A stretch of 64,000 bases of DNA from Nyssa sinensis (lineage: Eukaryota > Streptophyta > Magnoliopsida > Cornales > Nyssaceae): contig CM018032.1 of the NCBI GenBank assembly GCA_008638375.1, positions 4,560,501 to 4,624,500 of the forward strand. The letters run 5' to 3'. A program made the position numbers and the translations under genes. Under the pieces are notes generated by a model. It saw only the letters and a program-made list of their open reading frames with translations. It did no database searches and was not told the origin of the DNA. Shown in pieces: positions 1 to 11,544 of this stretch. Position 1 is the first letter of the stretch, and the number at the start of each line of letters is the position of its first letter.

Positions 1-45
1 ACTTCTCAACCATTCAGGAACTAGTGAGGGTTCACTTCTTTCCAT
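1..45 (-). CDS. 5' end of a minus-strand gene, first 15 codons only
   Basis: Reading the minus strand from 45 down to 1 gives MERSEPSLVPEWLRS, open to the window edge. This resembles the conserved N-terminus of an uncharacterised plant protein family that I recall starting with M-E-R-S-E-P-x-L-V-P-E-W-L. I know no biochemical function for it. The ATG is preceded by what looks like a spliced 5' UTR running back to about position 1000, which supports a real gene end rather than a chance ORF. The remainder of the gene lies to the left of the window. It is divergent from the kinase gene at 15181, with about 14 kb of mostly repetitive DNA between them. The start is well supported; the family assignment rests on memory of a short motif. 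Confidence 0.6.
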   Translation of the reverse strand, partial: MERSEPSLVPEWLRS

Positions 46-1000
46 GAGCACTGAACATGATCAAATAGGACCATAAACGACAACTTGCCTTTCTTATCTC
101 CCCACACCTCCTGCAAATTGTTACCCTCCTATTCACAACTAGTAAGTCCTAACACTCATCCCAGTTCCAGTTCTGTTTTCCCTACACAACCAATCCAGCT
201 GCACAATTGCCCCCAATTGTCCAAGTCACCAACTATGTGAATCAAAAACGTCAAATCCTTCCAAATGCACTCTTTGATATTCAAACAAATTGATGGGTCC
301 CTCAGTTAAGCAAAACTGAGGTCCTTGTCCTTGACAGATTAATCAAAAGATGTTAACTCGGATGCACATACGTATCCGAAGGATGAATACAACTGAAATA
401 GCAAGAACAAGAGGCATCACAACGATGCCAGGATAATGTCAAGGGATTAAAATGGAAGCTTCTCTACGCCTCCATCTTCAACAACAAATGAATTTGCAGA
501 TGAAGATAACACTCTAAGAAGGTCATCATTTCCACAAAAACTCAAGTTCGATAACATGAAAAACCAACAACTACGACGAGAACAAAGAAAAGCCCTCGGT
601 TCTTAAACAATGGTCCATATTAATCGGACCCAAAAGGGGGTAAAAAGCCCTAGAGAGCAATAGAATCACAGAGTGATAACCATGAAAATGTGGAGTGATA
701 TAAACCCTAGAATATCTGTCTAAACGTAGGGATTTCACAGAACAAAAGCTATAACCCAATACACAGGAAATTCTAGAGAGAGAAAGCGATATAGAAAAAC
801 AAGTAACCCTACCTCCTGTGATTAATGAGTATGCCAGACGAGTAGTTACCCGTATAAGGATCGAACAAAACCCTAACCGTTCGTATAACTGCCAAAGTAT
901 ATAAATATATATATCGTCAATGCAAAGTAATGCGTTATAGCGACAGAGAACGAGACTTCGACGGCAACAGAGACTTGCGGAGTCTTCTATAAAGAGAGAA
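46..1000 (-). promoter_or_regulatory. Probable 5' UTR with one intron, for the gene starting at 45
   Basis: On the minus strand an exon-like CT-rich leader near 1000-813 ends GAG|GTAGGG, with donor GT at 812-811. An acceptor TTTGCAG ends at 111, followed by 65 nt of leader to the ATG at 45. The implied intron is about 700 bp (812-111). CT-rich leaders with a long first intron are common in plant genes. The transcription start is not determinable here. The short ORF at 759-571 inside this intron is probably spurious. Confidence 0.45.
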
Positions 1001-1038
1001 GCGAGAGAGATTGGAATGGAAATGGAGTCCTAGGGCAG

Positions 1039-1084
<46 letters not shown>
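1039..1084. repeat. (AT)n then (AG)n compound microsatellite
   Basis: About 20 bp of AT dinucleotides pass directly into about 26 bp of AG dinucleotides. It lies just upstream of the minus-strand leader, so it may sit in that gene's core promoter. Confidence 0.95.
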
Positions 1085-1333
1085 GGTGTGGCGTGATGGT
1101 TGTGTAAAATTTCTGTTAGTTTAGGAGACTCAGAGGAACAAAAACGTATGAAGAACAGCCTCTCCTTAAGAAATGAAAATTTTCTTCTTTTTTTTCCTAT
1201 TTATTATTTTTTCTGTTTCCTAAGTTGGTCCCTCTAAGAGATCCCTATGCACAACCTACTTGGCCCGCTTCAATTCTCTGGCTTATATATGGTCTATAAG
1301 CTATGTTGTTTGCTAGACCTCACATACGGTATA

Positions 1334-1367
<34 letters not shown>

Positions 1368-1680
1368 ACTTCGTGTTCTAAGATGGGTGTATAAACACAT
1401 ATCTTATGAAACTCATGTATGAATATAATTGAATATTTTGTTTTTTGTTTTTTGCTTTTGTTTTGCTTTTTGTATTTAAAAAATAAAAGTGATGAGAAGT
1501 TTAAAAATACATATACTATGAGTTCATTTTTTTAGTAATTCAAGATTTTGAAAATACGAAAATTATTTTTAGTTTTCTAAAATGATATCATGTTAAAAAA
1601 AAGTTCTATATCTGTGCCATTTACAATATTCTGAAATTTTTTTTAACCATGTATTTGAAGGAATTACATGAAACCAAGTT
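1085..1680. other. AT-rich intergenic DNA
   Basis: I see no gene. There is a (TA)n tract at about 1336-1364 and several poly(T) and poly(A) runs. Confidence 0.6.
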
Positions 1681-2260
1681 CTATATCCAAGACATTTTAC
1701 AAATCTAATAATTTTTTGAAAAAAATACTAAAAATTCTTTAAAATAATTTTTTCAATTCAAAAAGTCTATGATATATTTTTTCTATTTAAAGAATTTAAT
1801 ACAAAAAAGTCCAATTGTTAACCTTCCATCTTAACACCGATAAAAAATATTATTGATTAAACTAAATAACCTTCAAAATACATTTTAAAAAATATTAAAT
1901 AATAGATATAATAAATTCTTTGATAAAAAAAAATCATAACATTTTTTATTTATTTAGAACACCTAAAAAATATTTTTTTACTTTATAAAATGTTATGATT
2001 TTTTAGGATTGAAAATCTTATTTTATATATATTTTTAGTATATTTTTTCTAAAATGTATTTTGAAGGTCATTTTAGTATAATTCATAATAATTTTTAACG
2101 ATGTTAAGATAGAAGTTAACAATTTGATTTTTTTATATTAATTTTTTTTTGACTTTTTAGATAAAAAAAAATGTATGAAGAATTTTTTAAATTAAAAATT
2201 TTATTTTAAGAATTTTTTAGTATTTTTTCTAAGATTTTTATTGATTAATTGGAGTTTAAA
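1680..2260. repeat. AT-rich foldback element (MITE-like)
   Basis: Two long imperfect inverted arms are visible. The left arm (about 1697-1900) contains CCAATTGTTAACCTTCCATC at 1811-1830. The right arm (about 2035-2245) carries its near reverse complement around 2101-2125. Inside, AAATCATAACATTTT (1931-1945) pairs with AAAATGTTATGATTT (1987-2001). No coding capacity and no clear target duplication are visible, so the superfamily is unknown. Confidence 0.65.
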
Positions 2261-2468
2261 TAATAGCACATGTTTCAAGATAGTACTTTGCTGGTACCTA
2301 ATGTTATTAAATGCTTGGCATGACTAAAATATTTTCCCAAATGAAGTATTTTTGCTACTGTTAAGGCCAGCAACAACTTTGTTCATTAAAAAGAAATTAC
2401 ACCAACTCTCACAATTTTGCTCATTTTCAAAAGTTATCTCTTCATGTATCAAAAAATTAAATTTAGTT

Positions 2469-2515
<47 letters not shown>
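2469..2515. repeat. (CA)n then (TA)n microsatellite
   Basis: About 20 bp of CA repeats are followed by about 26 bp of TA repeats. They lie just beyond the 3' end of the minus-strand LINE fragment that follows and could derive from its tail. Confidence 0.9.
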
Positions 2516-2519
<4 letters not shown>

Positions 2520-2639
2520 CATCACAAGAACTCAAGTCTGGGAATCAGCATCACTAGAATACAATTACCACTAAACCCTTTAACATTTTTTTTAATTAAT
2601 GTAGAAGTTGTACCAACAAATCAGAGTTAATATCAAATC

Positions 2640-3336
2640 TATTCATGAATATATTAATCAATTCAAGATATCTAGTTAACCAATGAGACATTGGACATGT
2701 TCAACAAATGATGGCTACTGGATGAGGATACTGTTTGATAACCCCATATTTAAGCTAATCTCCCACTTAGGCTTTGAGTTCTTAACTTTCTTCCATGAAG
2801 AGGTAATCAGAAAAAGGAAGGCCACAATTTCTTCAAGAACTCGATCCTCATTCTTTTGTAAGAATTCTTGTACAAACGCATGTTCCTTTCCTTCCAAATT
2901 TGATAAACTGCAACTGATAAAGCTAATAGCATTAAGGATTTATATAAGGTACTTTGAAACTAGAAGTTAATGGTCTTGAAATTTTTCCAGATAAGGGGCC
3001 ATATGCCTTTTGAAGCTAACACATTTAAGAGTAGTTGTTTCCGTATGTAAGACGAGAAAGAACTGTCAAAGAAGAGGTGTTCTTCAGTTTATGGACGCGA
3101 GTGGCAATGTGGCACAGAGTGCATGAATTATCAAAATGTAAACCCTAATCTCGAAGCTTGGATTTAGTCACTCAGCTGGCTCTACAAGCTACCATAAGAT
3201 GAAGGAATATTTAGGGAGATGGCCTTCAAACCAAACAGATTTATGCTAATTAACTTCAGAAGTTTTGTTTCTTAGGTTGTGCCAGGCAGAGGCTGCACCA
3301 TAATTACCATTTTTACTGAGAGTCCAAATGACTTGT
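2640..3336 (-). mobile_element. LINE (L1-type) 3' fragment with zf-RVT remnant, cut by the Copia element
   Basis: Reading the minus strand from 3336, frame-shifted translation gives pieces typical of the C-terminus of plant L1-type reverse transcriptases. VWFEGHLPKYSFILW at about 3245-3200 matches the zf-RVT pattern of W-F plus H-x-P-x-x-S-F-I-L-W. Further on is a tail resembling I-W-K-E-R-N plus a basic helix. Stops and frameshifts interrupt it. The fragment stops abruptly at 3336, where a Copia LTR begins, so the LINE was in place before the Copia insertion. Confidence 0.6.
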
Positions 3337-4787
3337 GTTAATCCTAAAGATTTTCAATCATGGACATCCCAGTAATTTTGATAATAATAAAATATTGTCT
3401 ATGTGGACTAATATTTTATCGATTGACAATGCAAATAAGTGATCAAAAGAATACGGTTGACCAAGAAATGACAAAATTTATCAATCAAAGGATTCCACTC
3501 AAAATACAAGCTTTAAGGCCAAAATCCAATCAAGGAGAATGCACTCATGGTCATCCAAGCAAATAGACACACTTAAGCCTAATTAATCAAGACAAGTCGA
3601 GATAAGGCTTTATTTTTCTTTTATTTTAGGTTTTGAGATAATTAGGTTTAAATTGATCAATAAGCGTAAGTTTTAAATATTTAAATGATTAACTAGAACC
3701 ACTTATAAAATAATTTTTCTAAATAACACATTGATGTACTTTAAGTTTTGAAAGATCGAACTATTTTGAAAAGGAGACACTAGAGAAAATATGCAAATAA
3801 GTTTAAATTGCAAAACCAATCAACCAGTTTTAAGAACCAATCGATTGATTCTTATACCTAATTTTTATATTATCAAAATCAGTCGATCGAGTGACAATTT
3901 TTGTTGACAACCTAAACATATTGTCAAAACCAGTCGACTAAATTGTTGATCCAATTGACTTATTTTTAAAGGCAAAAATAGTGTACTAAATAACCAGTCA
4001 ACTAACTCAAAGCTCCAGTCGATTGATTGCTCTTGAGTAAATGAACCTTAACTCTCTAGACAGATCAGTTGAGTTGATTAGTCAACTAGGTCTTGATCTA
4101 ACCGACTAATTGGTGAAACTAGTCGACTGATATTGTTAATCTGACAATTAAAATTTTAAATTTTGAACAAATGAAAAATGGGAAAAAGATTCTATTTTGA
4201 ATCTAGCGAAAATATATTTCAAATGCTTATAAATAAAGGTTCATTACAACATTTATTACTATCAACTCACATGTTTTAACTTATATGTCGTTTTTCTTGA
4301 CTTTAGATCTCATTTATTGCAAAACCTAAATCTAAAAATTCTATTCATCCTAAATACTTAGAGCTTCCACTTTATCAATATTTAGTGAGTAAACATTTTT
4401 TTGCACCAATCAACTCTTCAAAAGAGTTTTTGTTGGTAATAACTTTGTAATTTCTCATTACGATGATATTTGCGTGTAGGTGCTACCCTTGTGAGGCAAA
4501 ATGATATATTTTACTAGGAAAAAAGTTAAGAACTCTTGTTATAGAAGTTTGACTTCCACCTACAAAAGAGATTAAGATAATAGAAAAACTTAAATGGGAA
4601 TGCTTGAATCGAAAATGTAGAAATTTTTTCAAACCTCGTAAAAATTATTGTGTTTGTTTTCTCTTTTTCTCTCTATTCTTTTACATTCTTTGTGCATAAC
4701 TTGCATTCATATTTAAAGTTTATAAAAGTTGCCAATATTTATAAAATATCCTATTCACCCCCCTTTAGGGTATATATCTGGTCCACA
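3337..4787 (+). repeat. 5' LTR of the Copia element
   Basis: It begins TGTTAATCCTAAAGATTTTC and ends in CA just before the primer binding site. Its first about 475 bp align with 11545-11956. It carries many variants of an AGTCGACTG-like motif between about 3820 and 4135. Confidence 0.75.
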
Positions 4788-4789
4788 AG

Positions 4790-4800
4790 TGGTATCAGAG
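4790..4800 (+). other. Primer binding site (tRNA-Met type)
   Basis: TGGTATCAGAG immediately follows the 5' LTR. This is the usual start of the primer binding site complementary to initiator tRNA-Met in plant Copia elements. Confidence 0.8.
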
Positions 4801-4879
4801 TCTCATCTCTTGATAGAGTTAACACTTTAAGATAAAATATATAGAAAATATTTTAGGAATTGTCTTTCCTGAATGACAA

Positions 4880-5760
4880 TCACCCAATAGACTTCCATTC
4901 TTTAGTAGCCAAAATTATACATATTGGAAGCCTAGAATGAAGATCTATCTTCAAGCCTTAGATTACAAAATATGGAAGGTCATTGTAAATGAGCCTCATA
5001 TCCCTATAAAAGTCAAAAGTTCTACTAGCACCACCAAGGTAGATAAGGAAGAACGTGAATGAGATGAAAATAACTTCAAAGAAATTAAAATAAATGAAAA
5101 GCTATGAACAATTTATATTGTACCTTAGAGGCAAATGAATTTAATAAAATATCCGCTTGCGAATCTGTAAAGGAAATATGGAAAAAACTTGAGATTACCT
5201 ACAAAGGTACCAACCAAGTTGAGGAAGCTAAAATAAGAATGTTGTTTCATAGTTATGAACTAATTAAAGTAGATGATAACGAATTCATTTCAAAAATATT
5301 TACTCGTTTTACTAGTATTATTAATTCTTTGAAAGCTCTTGGCATGAGTTATACTAACTTTACAATGGTAAGAAAAATTATTAGACCTTTACAAAGAAAT
5401 TGGGAAGTCAAGGTGATGGTCATCCAAGAAGTAAAGGATCTTAACAAGCTAAGCTTTCATGAGTTTCTCGAATCTTTCATGACTCGTGAGGTAACCATAA
5501 GGAGTCGTGAAAAAGAAAGCAAGTCAAAGAAGAACCTTGCCTTCACAATTTCTTCTCATGAAAGTGAAGAAGAAGAAGAAGATGAAGGAAGTGGTGAAGA
5601 TGTTGCATTCATCACAAGAAAATTCAGAAGTTATGAATGAACCCCCAACAAAAAGGAGAATCAAGTAAGAAAGAGCTCCCAGCTTGCTATGAATGACACA
5701 AACTGGGACACATAAAGACGAAGTGTCTTTAACTAAAAAGAAAATGAAAGAAAACTAAGA
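4880..5760 (+). pseudogene. Copia gag remnant (UBN2-like domain plus broken zinc knuckle)
   Basis: The best preserved stretch is 5104-5640, 178 codons. It contains V-K-E-I-W-K-K-L-E-I-T-Y and a following helical region typical of the UBN2 domain of Copia Gag, then a glutamate-rich tail. A Lys-rich segment leads to a CCHC knuckle at about 5684-5726, where the second cysteine codon is TGA. Upstream, 4880-5000 translates in shifted frames to the usual N-terminal region with K-I-W-K-V-I. Gag would form the virus-like particle. This copy is broken. Confidence 0.75.
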
Positions 5761-6399
5761 AGAAGGCAATGAAAGCCACTTGGGATGACTCAGAGGAAAA
5801 ATCAAGTGACCAAGAGGTGGCTAACTTTTGTCTCATGGCTCAATAAGATAAGGTAAACTCTAACCTTAACTCATCTCATTCCTATGAAGAATTTCATGAT
5901 GAGCGTAAGAAAATACTTTTTAAAAACAATGATCTTAAAAAGAAAACATCTTCTCTTTAAAATGATTTACAAATTTTAAATGATCAAAATGAGATTTTAA
6001 AAAAAGGAAAAGATTCATTATGTTTGAAAAATAAAAATCTTGAAGAAGAAGATGCCCCTCTTAAAAAAGGATGATCTAAATTTGACTATAAAGAAATTTA
6101 CCAAAGGTAGTAAAATTTTAGATAAGATCATCTCACAACAAATATGGGTTTTTGATAAAGCCAGTTTGGGATATAATGCTCACATCAAATAAAAGTCTTG
6201 TCAAAACTTCTTCGACCTTTAACTCTAATACAACTATTCATACTCAATCTTTAACAAAATCTAGAAAAATGTATGAAAGATGAAAGAAAAATGATTTGGG
6301 TTCCAAAGGGAACAAGTTTACCAAAGACTAATTCAAAAGGACCCAAGAAGGTTTGGGTATAAAAAATAATTACTTTAGTTGTTTTGTAGGTATGTTTGG

Positions 6400-7440
6400 A
6401 GTCTTCTTCAAGTAAGGACAACTGGTTCATTGACAATGGATGCTCAAGACACATGATTGGAGACAAACCAAGTTAACATCTCTCACTTCAAAGGTTGGTG
6501 GATATGTGAGTTTTGGAGACAACTCTAAAGGTAAAATCATAAGCATAAGAAGTATAGGTAAAAAGTTTTCCTTATCCATTAAAAATGTACTTCTAGTTGA
6601 TGCCTTAACATAACTTACTTAGCATTAGCCAATTATGTGATAAAGGTTATGTTGTTATTTTTTTAAGTCAATAAATGTCTAATTAAATATGCATGCAACC
6701 ATGAAAATATATTGTTTGTTGAATATAGAGATAGTGACATCTATTGCATTGACTTTGATAATATTGCATCATAAAATGTTAAATGTTTTACGACCATAAA
6801 TGAAAATAGTTGGTTATGGCATAAAAGACTAAGACATGCAAGTATGAACTTGATCTCAAACTTGTCTAGACATGAACTAATTAAAGGCTTACCCAAAATC
6901 AAATTTGTAAAAGATCATGTTTGTACTACTTGCTAACTAAGAAAACAAGTCAAATCATCTTTCAAAAAGAATAATGGTATTTCAACAAACAAACCTTTGT
7001 AACTCCTATACTTAGACTTGTTTGAACCAACTAAAGTTGAAAGCCTAAGAGGAAAATATTATACATTTGTGATTGTTGATGATAAATCAAGATATACTTG
7101 TGTATTATTTCTCTCACACAAAGATGAGGAACATAAAGCTTTTACAAAGTTATGTAGAAGAATTCAAAATGATAAATGTTATCTCATAAATAATATAAGA
7201 AGTGTTAAGGGAAGAGAATTTAATATAAAAGATATAACAAAATATTGTGATGAAAGTGAAATTGGTTACAGTTTTTCTGTAACTAGAACTCTCCAACGAA
7301 ATGGAGTAGTGGAAAGGAAAAGTAAACCACTTCAAGAAATGGCTAGAACAATGCTTAATGAACATAACCTACCCAAATATTTTTAGGCTGAAATAGTGTA
7401 CACTACTTGTTATATGATAAATAGGGTAAGTAGAAGGTTA
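6400..7440 (+). pseudogene. Copia protease and integrase remnant
   Basis: At 6432-6440 the protease active-site triplet reads D-N-G in the context W-F-I-D-N-G-C-S-R-H-M, where the family normally has D-S-G or D-T-G. The GAG-pre-integrase motif W-H-K-R-L-R-H-A appears at about 6814-6840. The integrase core is best seen at 7018-7386, with V-I-V-D-D-K-S-R and later N-G-V-V-E-R-K. The middle catalytic Asp, normally in I-R-S-D, is replaced (I-R-S-V). A stop codon at 7384-7386 interrupts the domain just before a frame that continues A-E-I-V-Y-T-T-C-Y. Confidence 0.75.
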
Positions 7441-7859
7441 AAAAAATTTGATACTAAATCCGATGAAAGAATTTTCCTAGGATATTCTATAATAAGCAAA
7501 ACATATAGAATATGTAATAAAAGGACTCTAACCCTAAAAGAATATTTGATGAATCTTATCCTCATGCCTCAAAGAAAAATGTGGATGATGAGAATGTACA
7601 AAATAATTCAAACACAAATGAACTATTTCAAGATAAACATGATTCAAATGATCAAAATCTTAGAGAAGAAAAAAAATATCAAATAGAAAATGAAAATGTA
7701 ACTCAAAATATTGGATTAGATTCTTCCAAAGTTTAGAAGTTTGCCAAACATCACTCTAAAATTCAAATCATAGGTGAACCAACTCAAGAGTTGTTACTAG
7801 AGCTTCCTTAAGAAATATGTGCGATAATCTAGCATTTATATCTCAAATTAAACCTTAAA

Positions 7860-9290
7860 ATATTCAAGAAGTTGAAAAATGATGAGTCATGGATATTAGC
7901 CATACAAGAAGAGCTTAATCAATTTGAAAGAAATGGTGTATGGGCCTTAATTCCTAAACCTAAAGACCAAAGTATAATTAGAAGCAAATGGGTCTTTAGA
8001 AACAAAAAAGAATAAAGAAGGAAATATAACTAAGAATAAAGCTAAATTAGTCCAATGATATAACTGAGAAGAAGGCATTGACTACGAAGAAACTTTTGCG
8101 CCGATTGCTAGATTAGAAGTTATAAGGATGTTACTTGACTTTACATGTCAGAAATATCAAATGGATATAAAAATTGTATTTTTAAATAGATTCGTATCTG
8201 GAGCAATGTATCTTAAACAACCTTTCAGATTTGAAAACTATGAAAGTCCAAACTATGTATATAGATTGTCAAAAGCTCTATATGATTTGAAGTAAGCTCT
8301 AAGAGCTTGGTATGAAATATTTAGTGGTTTCTTCGCCAAAAATAATTTTATTAGAGTAAAGATAGACACCACTTTGTTTATAAAAACAAAAGGAAAAAAT
8401 ATTCTCATTGCAAAAATATATGTTGATGACATTATATTTGACTCAACAAATGAATATCTATACAAATATTTTACCAAATGTAAGTAATATGAATTTGAGA
8501 TGAGCATGATGGGAGAATTGAATTTCTTCATAAAGTTACAAATTAAGCAATTTAAAGAAGGAACATTCATTAATGAATTAAAATACATTAAATAATTGCT
8601 TAAAAAATTTGGCAAGGAAGACACAAAACCTATGAGTATTCCTATAAGTGCTACTACCAAACTTGAAAATGATGAAAAATAAAATGATGTAGATATTAAG
8701 AAATATAAAGGTATAATGGAAAGTCTCTTGTATCTCACGACAAATAAACCGGATATAATATTTAGTATGTCCTTGCGTGTAAGATTACAATCGTGTCCAA
8801 AAGAATCATACCTAAAAGTTGTAAAAAGAATATTTAGGTACTTGATAGGAACAAAAAATTTAGAATTATTCTACCCTAAAAACACATCATTTGATCTATT
8901 AAGCTATTCAGATGTTGATTTTGGTGGTTGTAAAGTTGATAAAAAAAAAAACAAGTGGAACTTGTCACTTTTTAGGACATTTCCTTGTGTCGTAGTTCAA
9001 TAATATGTATCAGTCAGGAGTTATGCTCAAACGTTTACATGAAATAACAACTTCAAGAATTTAAGCTTAATTATGATCAAATAACAATCGAGTGTGATAA
9101 TACGAGTGTCATAAACATAAGTAAAAATCCTATACAACACTCTAGAACCAAACCTATAGAGATTAGACATCATTTTTTTAGGGATCATGTGCAACATGGT
9201 GATGTAATCATTGAGTTTATTGATACAAATCATCAATTAGCGGATATATTCACCAAACTACTCTAAGAGGAGAGATTTTTCTTTATTAGA
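7860..9290 (+). pseudogene. Copia reverse transcriptase and RNase H remnant
   Basis: The RT start is recognisable from W-I-L-A-I-Q-E-E-L-N and K-W-V-F-R-N-K near 7890-8010. The catalytic Y-V-D-D box is intact at 8419-8430. The L-Y-D-L-K segment near 8280 is followed by a stop. RNase H is seen in S-Y-S-D-V-D-F-G-G-C-K near 8900-8935, then frameshifts; the usual C-terminal H-Q-L-A-D-I-F-T-K pattern can be traced at about 9230-9265. Many in-frame stops mark this as inactive. Confidence 0.75.
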
Positions 9291-9354
9291 AGAGAATTTG
9301 GAATGATTGATCCAAAAGATTTGAACAACTACATGATAAAAAAAAAATGCTCAA

Positions 9355-9605
9355 ACCAGTCGACTGATGGAAGGAACAATCGACTAAAAGGTCTATTGAA
9401 CTTAGCATGTTAAGTAGGAAATTGGTATCGGGTCAAATCAACCAATCGACTGTGGGTTAGAACCAGTCAATTGCATGGATAAACTTGTTGACTGATTAAG
9501 AAATAAAAAAGAGAATCATGGCTACTGGTTAACTAGTCGACTGCTCCACAACTAAGGCACAACTAGTCAACTGATGGTTAGAATCGATCGACTGATTTGG
9601 TCGAA
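9355..9605 (+). repeat. Cluster of AGTCGACTG-like motifs between RNase H and the extra ORF
   Basis: At least seven imperfect copies of a CCAGTCGACTG-like palindrome occur here, the same motif type found in the 5' LTR at about 3820-4135. They lie in a Copia spacer with no coding sense that I can see. Confidence 0.6.
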
Positions 9606-9739
9606 TCTATAAATCGCGAACCATTTTTTAAACATTTCAAAAGTGCACTTTTTGCAACCTTTCAACTTCTCTCTCTCTCTCTCTCTCTAATCGTTACAAA
9701 CTCCTTAAAACTTTCCAAAAATATTTAAATCTTTTATCC

Positions 9740-10640
9740 ATGGCTCCCAAAACCAAAAATCTATCATTCAAATCGTTAGGCAAACATCCTAGGGTCGATC
9801 CTGATCCCGAGGAACGTACCAAATCTACGCACGATAGGCAAACATTCTTTAATCTCACCATTTCCAAGAAGGTTGAGGATGATATTAATTATGGAAAAAT
9901 TCTTAACTTCCTTTTCTTCGAAACAAAATCCATCTTCATCAGTTCACACTTCGAATATCTTGAAAGGACCAAATTTCTCTCCACTTCCAATGTTCAATCG
10001 ACAAATCTTGTCAAGATTTTCTACACACACTTCAAGATGCCAAGAGACTAAAATGCTTCTTCTTGGATCCAAAACACATCGATCTCCCTTAATCTCAACT
10101 CCGCCTCCTACACCTTTGAAATCCCACAAGGAGAATTCCAAGAGTTTGCCACAAACTCTTGGGTTATACGTAATGGCTTTAACCCACTCGAAGCGGTACA
10201 AAAAATTTATGGTAATCCCTCTATCACCGAGCCTTTCAAGCCCAAAGCCTTCTAACTCACATTAAAATGGCATCTCATCCACTACATTCTTACCTATAAC
10301 ATCCTCCCATGTTTTGGTGGATGAGACTTTGTCTCGTATATAGACATCTTCATCATTTGGTATGTCTTATACCACCAAAAGATAGACACCCCTCATCTCA
10401 TCCTTTACCATATGAACGATTGCCTCAAGAAAAAGAAAGGCATCCTTTCAAATGAAAACCACCTCACAACCCTCTTCAAACACTACAAAATTGATATTGG
10501 TAGTGAAACTAACATCTACGTCCTATCTACAAGGATATCTATATCAAAGGGACTTTTAAGTCCATAGGGTATAAAGAAACCGAACAAGAATGGGTTCTCA
10601 AATCTTTCACCACTACTCACCTCGAGCCATACTAAGAGAC
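9740..10640 (+). pseudogene. Extra Copia ORF with a plant-transposon-like domain
   Basis: An ATG at 9740 opens 103 codons beginning MAPKTKNLSF with a basic, Pro-rich start. After a stop, the reading continues through 10070-10540 in shifted frames. A segment near 10270-10330 reads Y-I-L-T-Y-N-I-L-P, followed by D-F-V-S-Y-I-D and then H-M-N-D-C-L. This spacing resembles the 'putative plant transposon protein' domain often found beside or inside plant retroelements. It follows RNase H on the same strand and precedes the 3' LTR, the position where SIRE-type elements carry an additional ORF. I cannot assign a biochemical role. Confidence 0.5.
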
Positions 10641-11528
10641 TCGTTCACCTACTCATCCTTTTACATAAGACCACCCTACCACTCAAACCCCCATTCCTCT
10701 TACGACTCCCACCCCGGACTCTTAACTCCCCATTTATAAACATGCTTTGGGAGATGGACTCCAACTTTTGAAGTCAACTCAGCTCCATTGAAGCTAACAT
10801 CTCCAAAATCCTCAACTTTATGGGCGAAAAACATCGATGCCATCTAGAGTGACGTGCACACTTTCAAAATATGTGCTGACATTTTCTATGAACATAACGA
10901 GTAAAAGTATGGAGAAATGAAGATGAAAGTGCTTGAAGTGAAAGACTTGCTCGAGCGCATTTTAAACACCCGACATCGACCACTTAACCCTCCTCCTTGA
11001 CAACCCTGGATCATTTTGACGATGGCAAAAAGGGAGAAAAACAAGAGGACAAGGACAACAACGAGATGGAGCGCTTAGGAAATTTAGGATTTTTAGTTTT
11101 GTTAGAACTTTGATTGTATTTTTGTTTCTTTGATTGTAAAGAAAAAAAGAAAGAAAAGATTTGTACTTCATGTAATTGATCTTCTTTAAATTCCTATTAT
11201 ATTGTGAATTTGTAATTGATCAATTTCTAATGAATAAAATAACATATTTTTGTTATATCATTTTTCTTGTGTATTGTGCAATTTGTAATCTAACACGACA
11301 TAACTCAAAAATATACAAAATAAGTATAGTTGCTATATAACTTTCTAAAAATTCTAACTTGAAATGATTACATGTATATAGGGGGAGAATATAGTAAATA
11401 TTCATTTTGAGGCATGAATTCAAATTTACATGTTGATAAATGGAGCATTACATATTAATTCAATATTCTTTATCAATTTCTTTCAATAATTTGCTATTTT
11501 CATTTAAAGCAACAATATATTGTCATTA

Positions 11529-11544
11529 TCAAAAAGAGGAAGAT
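11529..11544 (+). other. Polypurine tract
   Basis: TCAAAAAGAGGAAGAT directly precedes the 3' LTR start TGCTAATCC, as expected for plus-strand priming. Confidence 0.7.

Noticed and set aside
7150..7365. 71-codon minus-strand ORF
   Set aside because: Antisense to the Copia integrase remnant.
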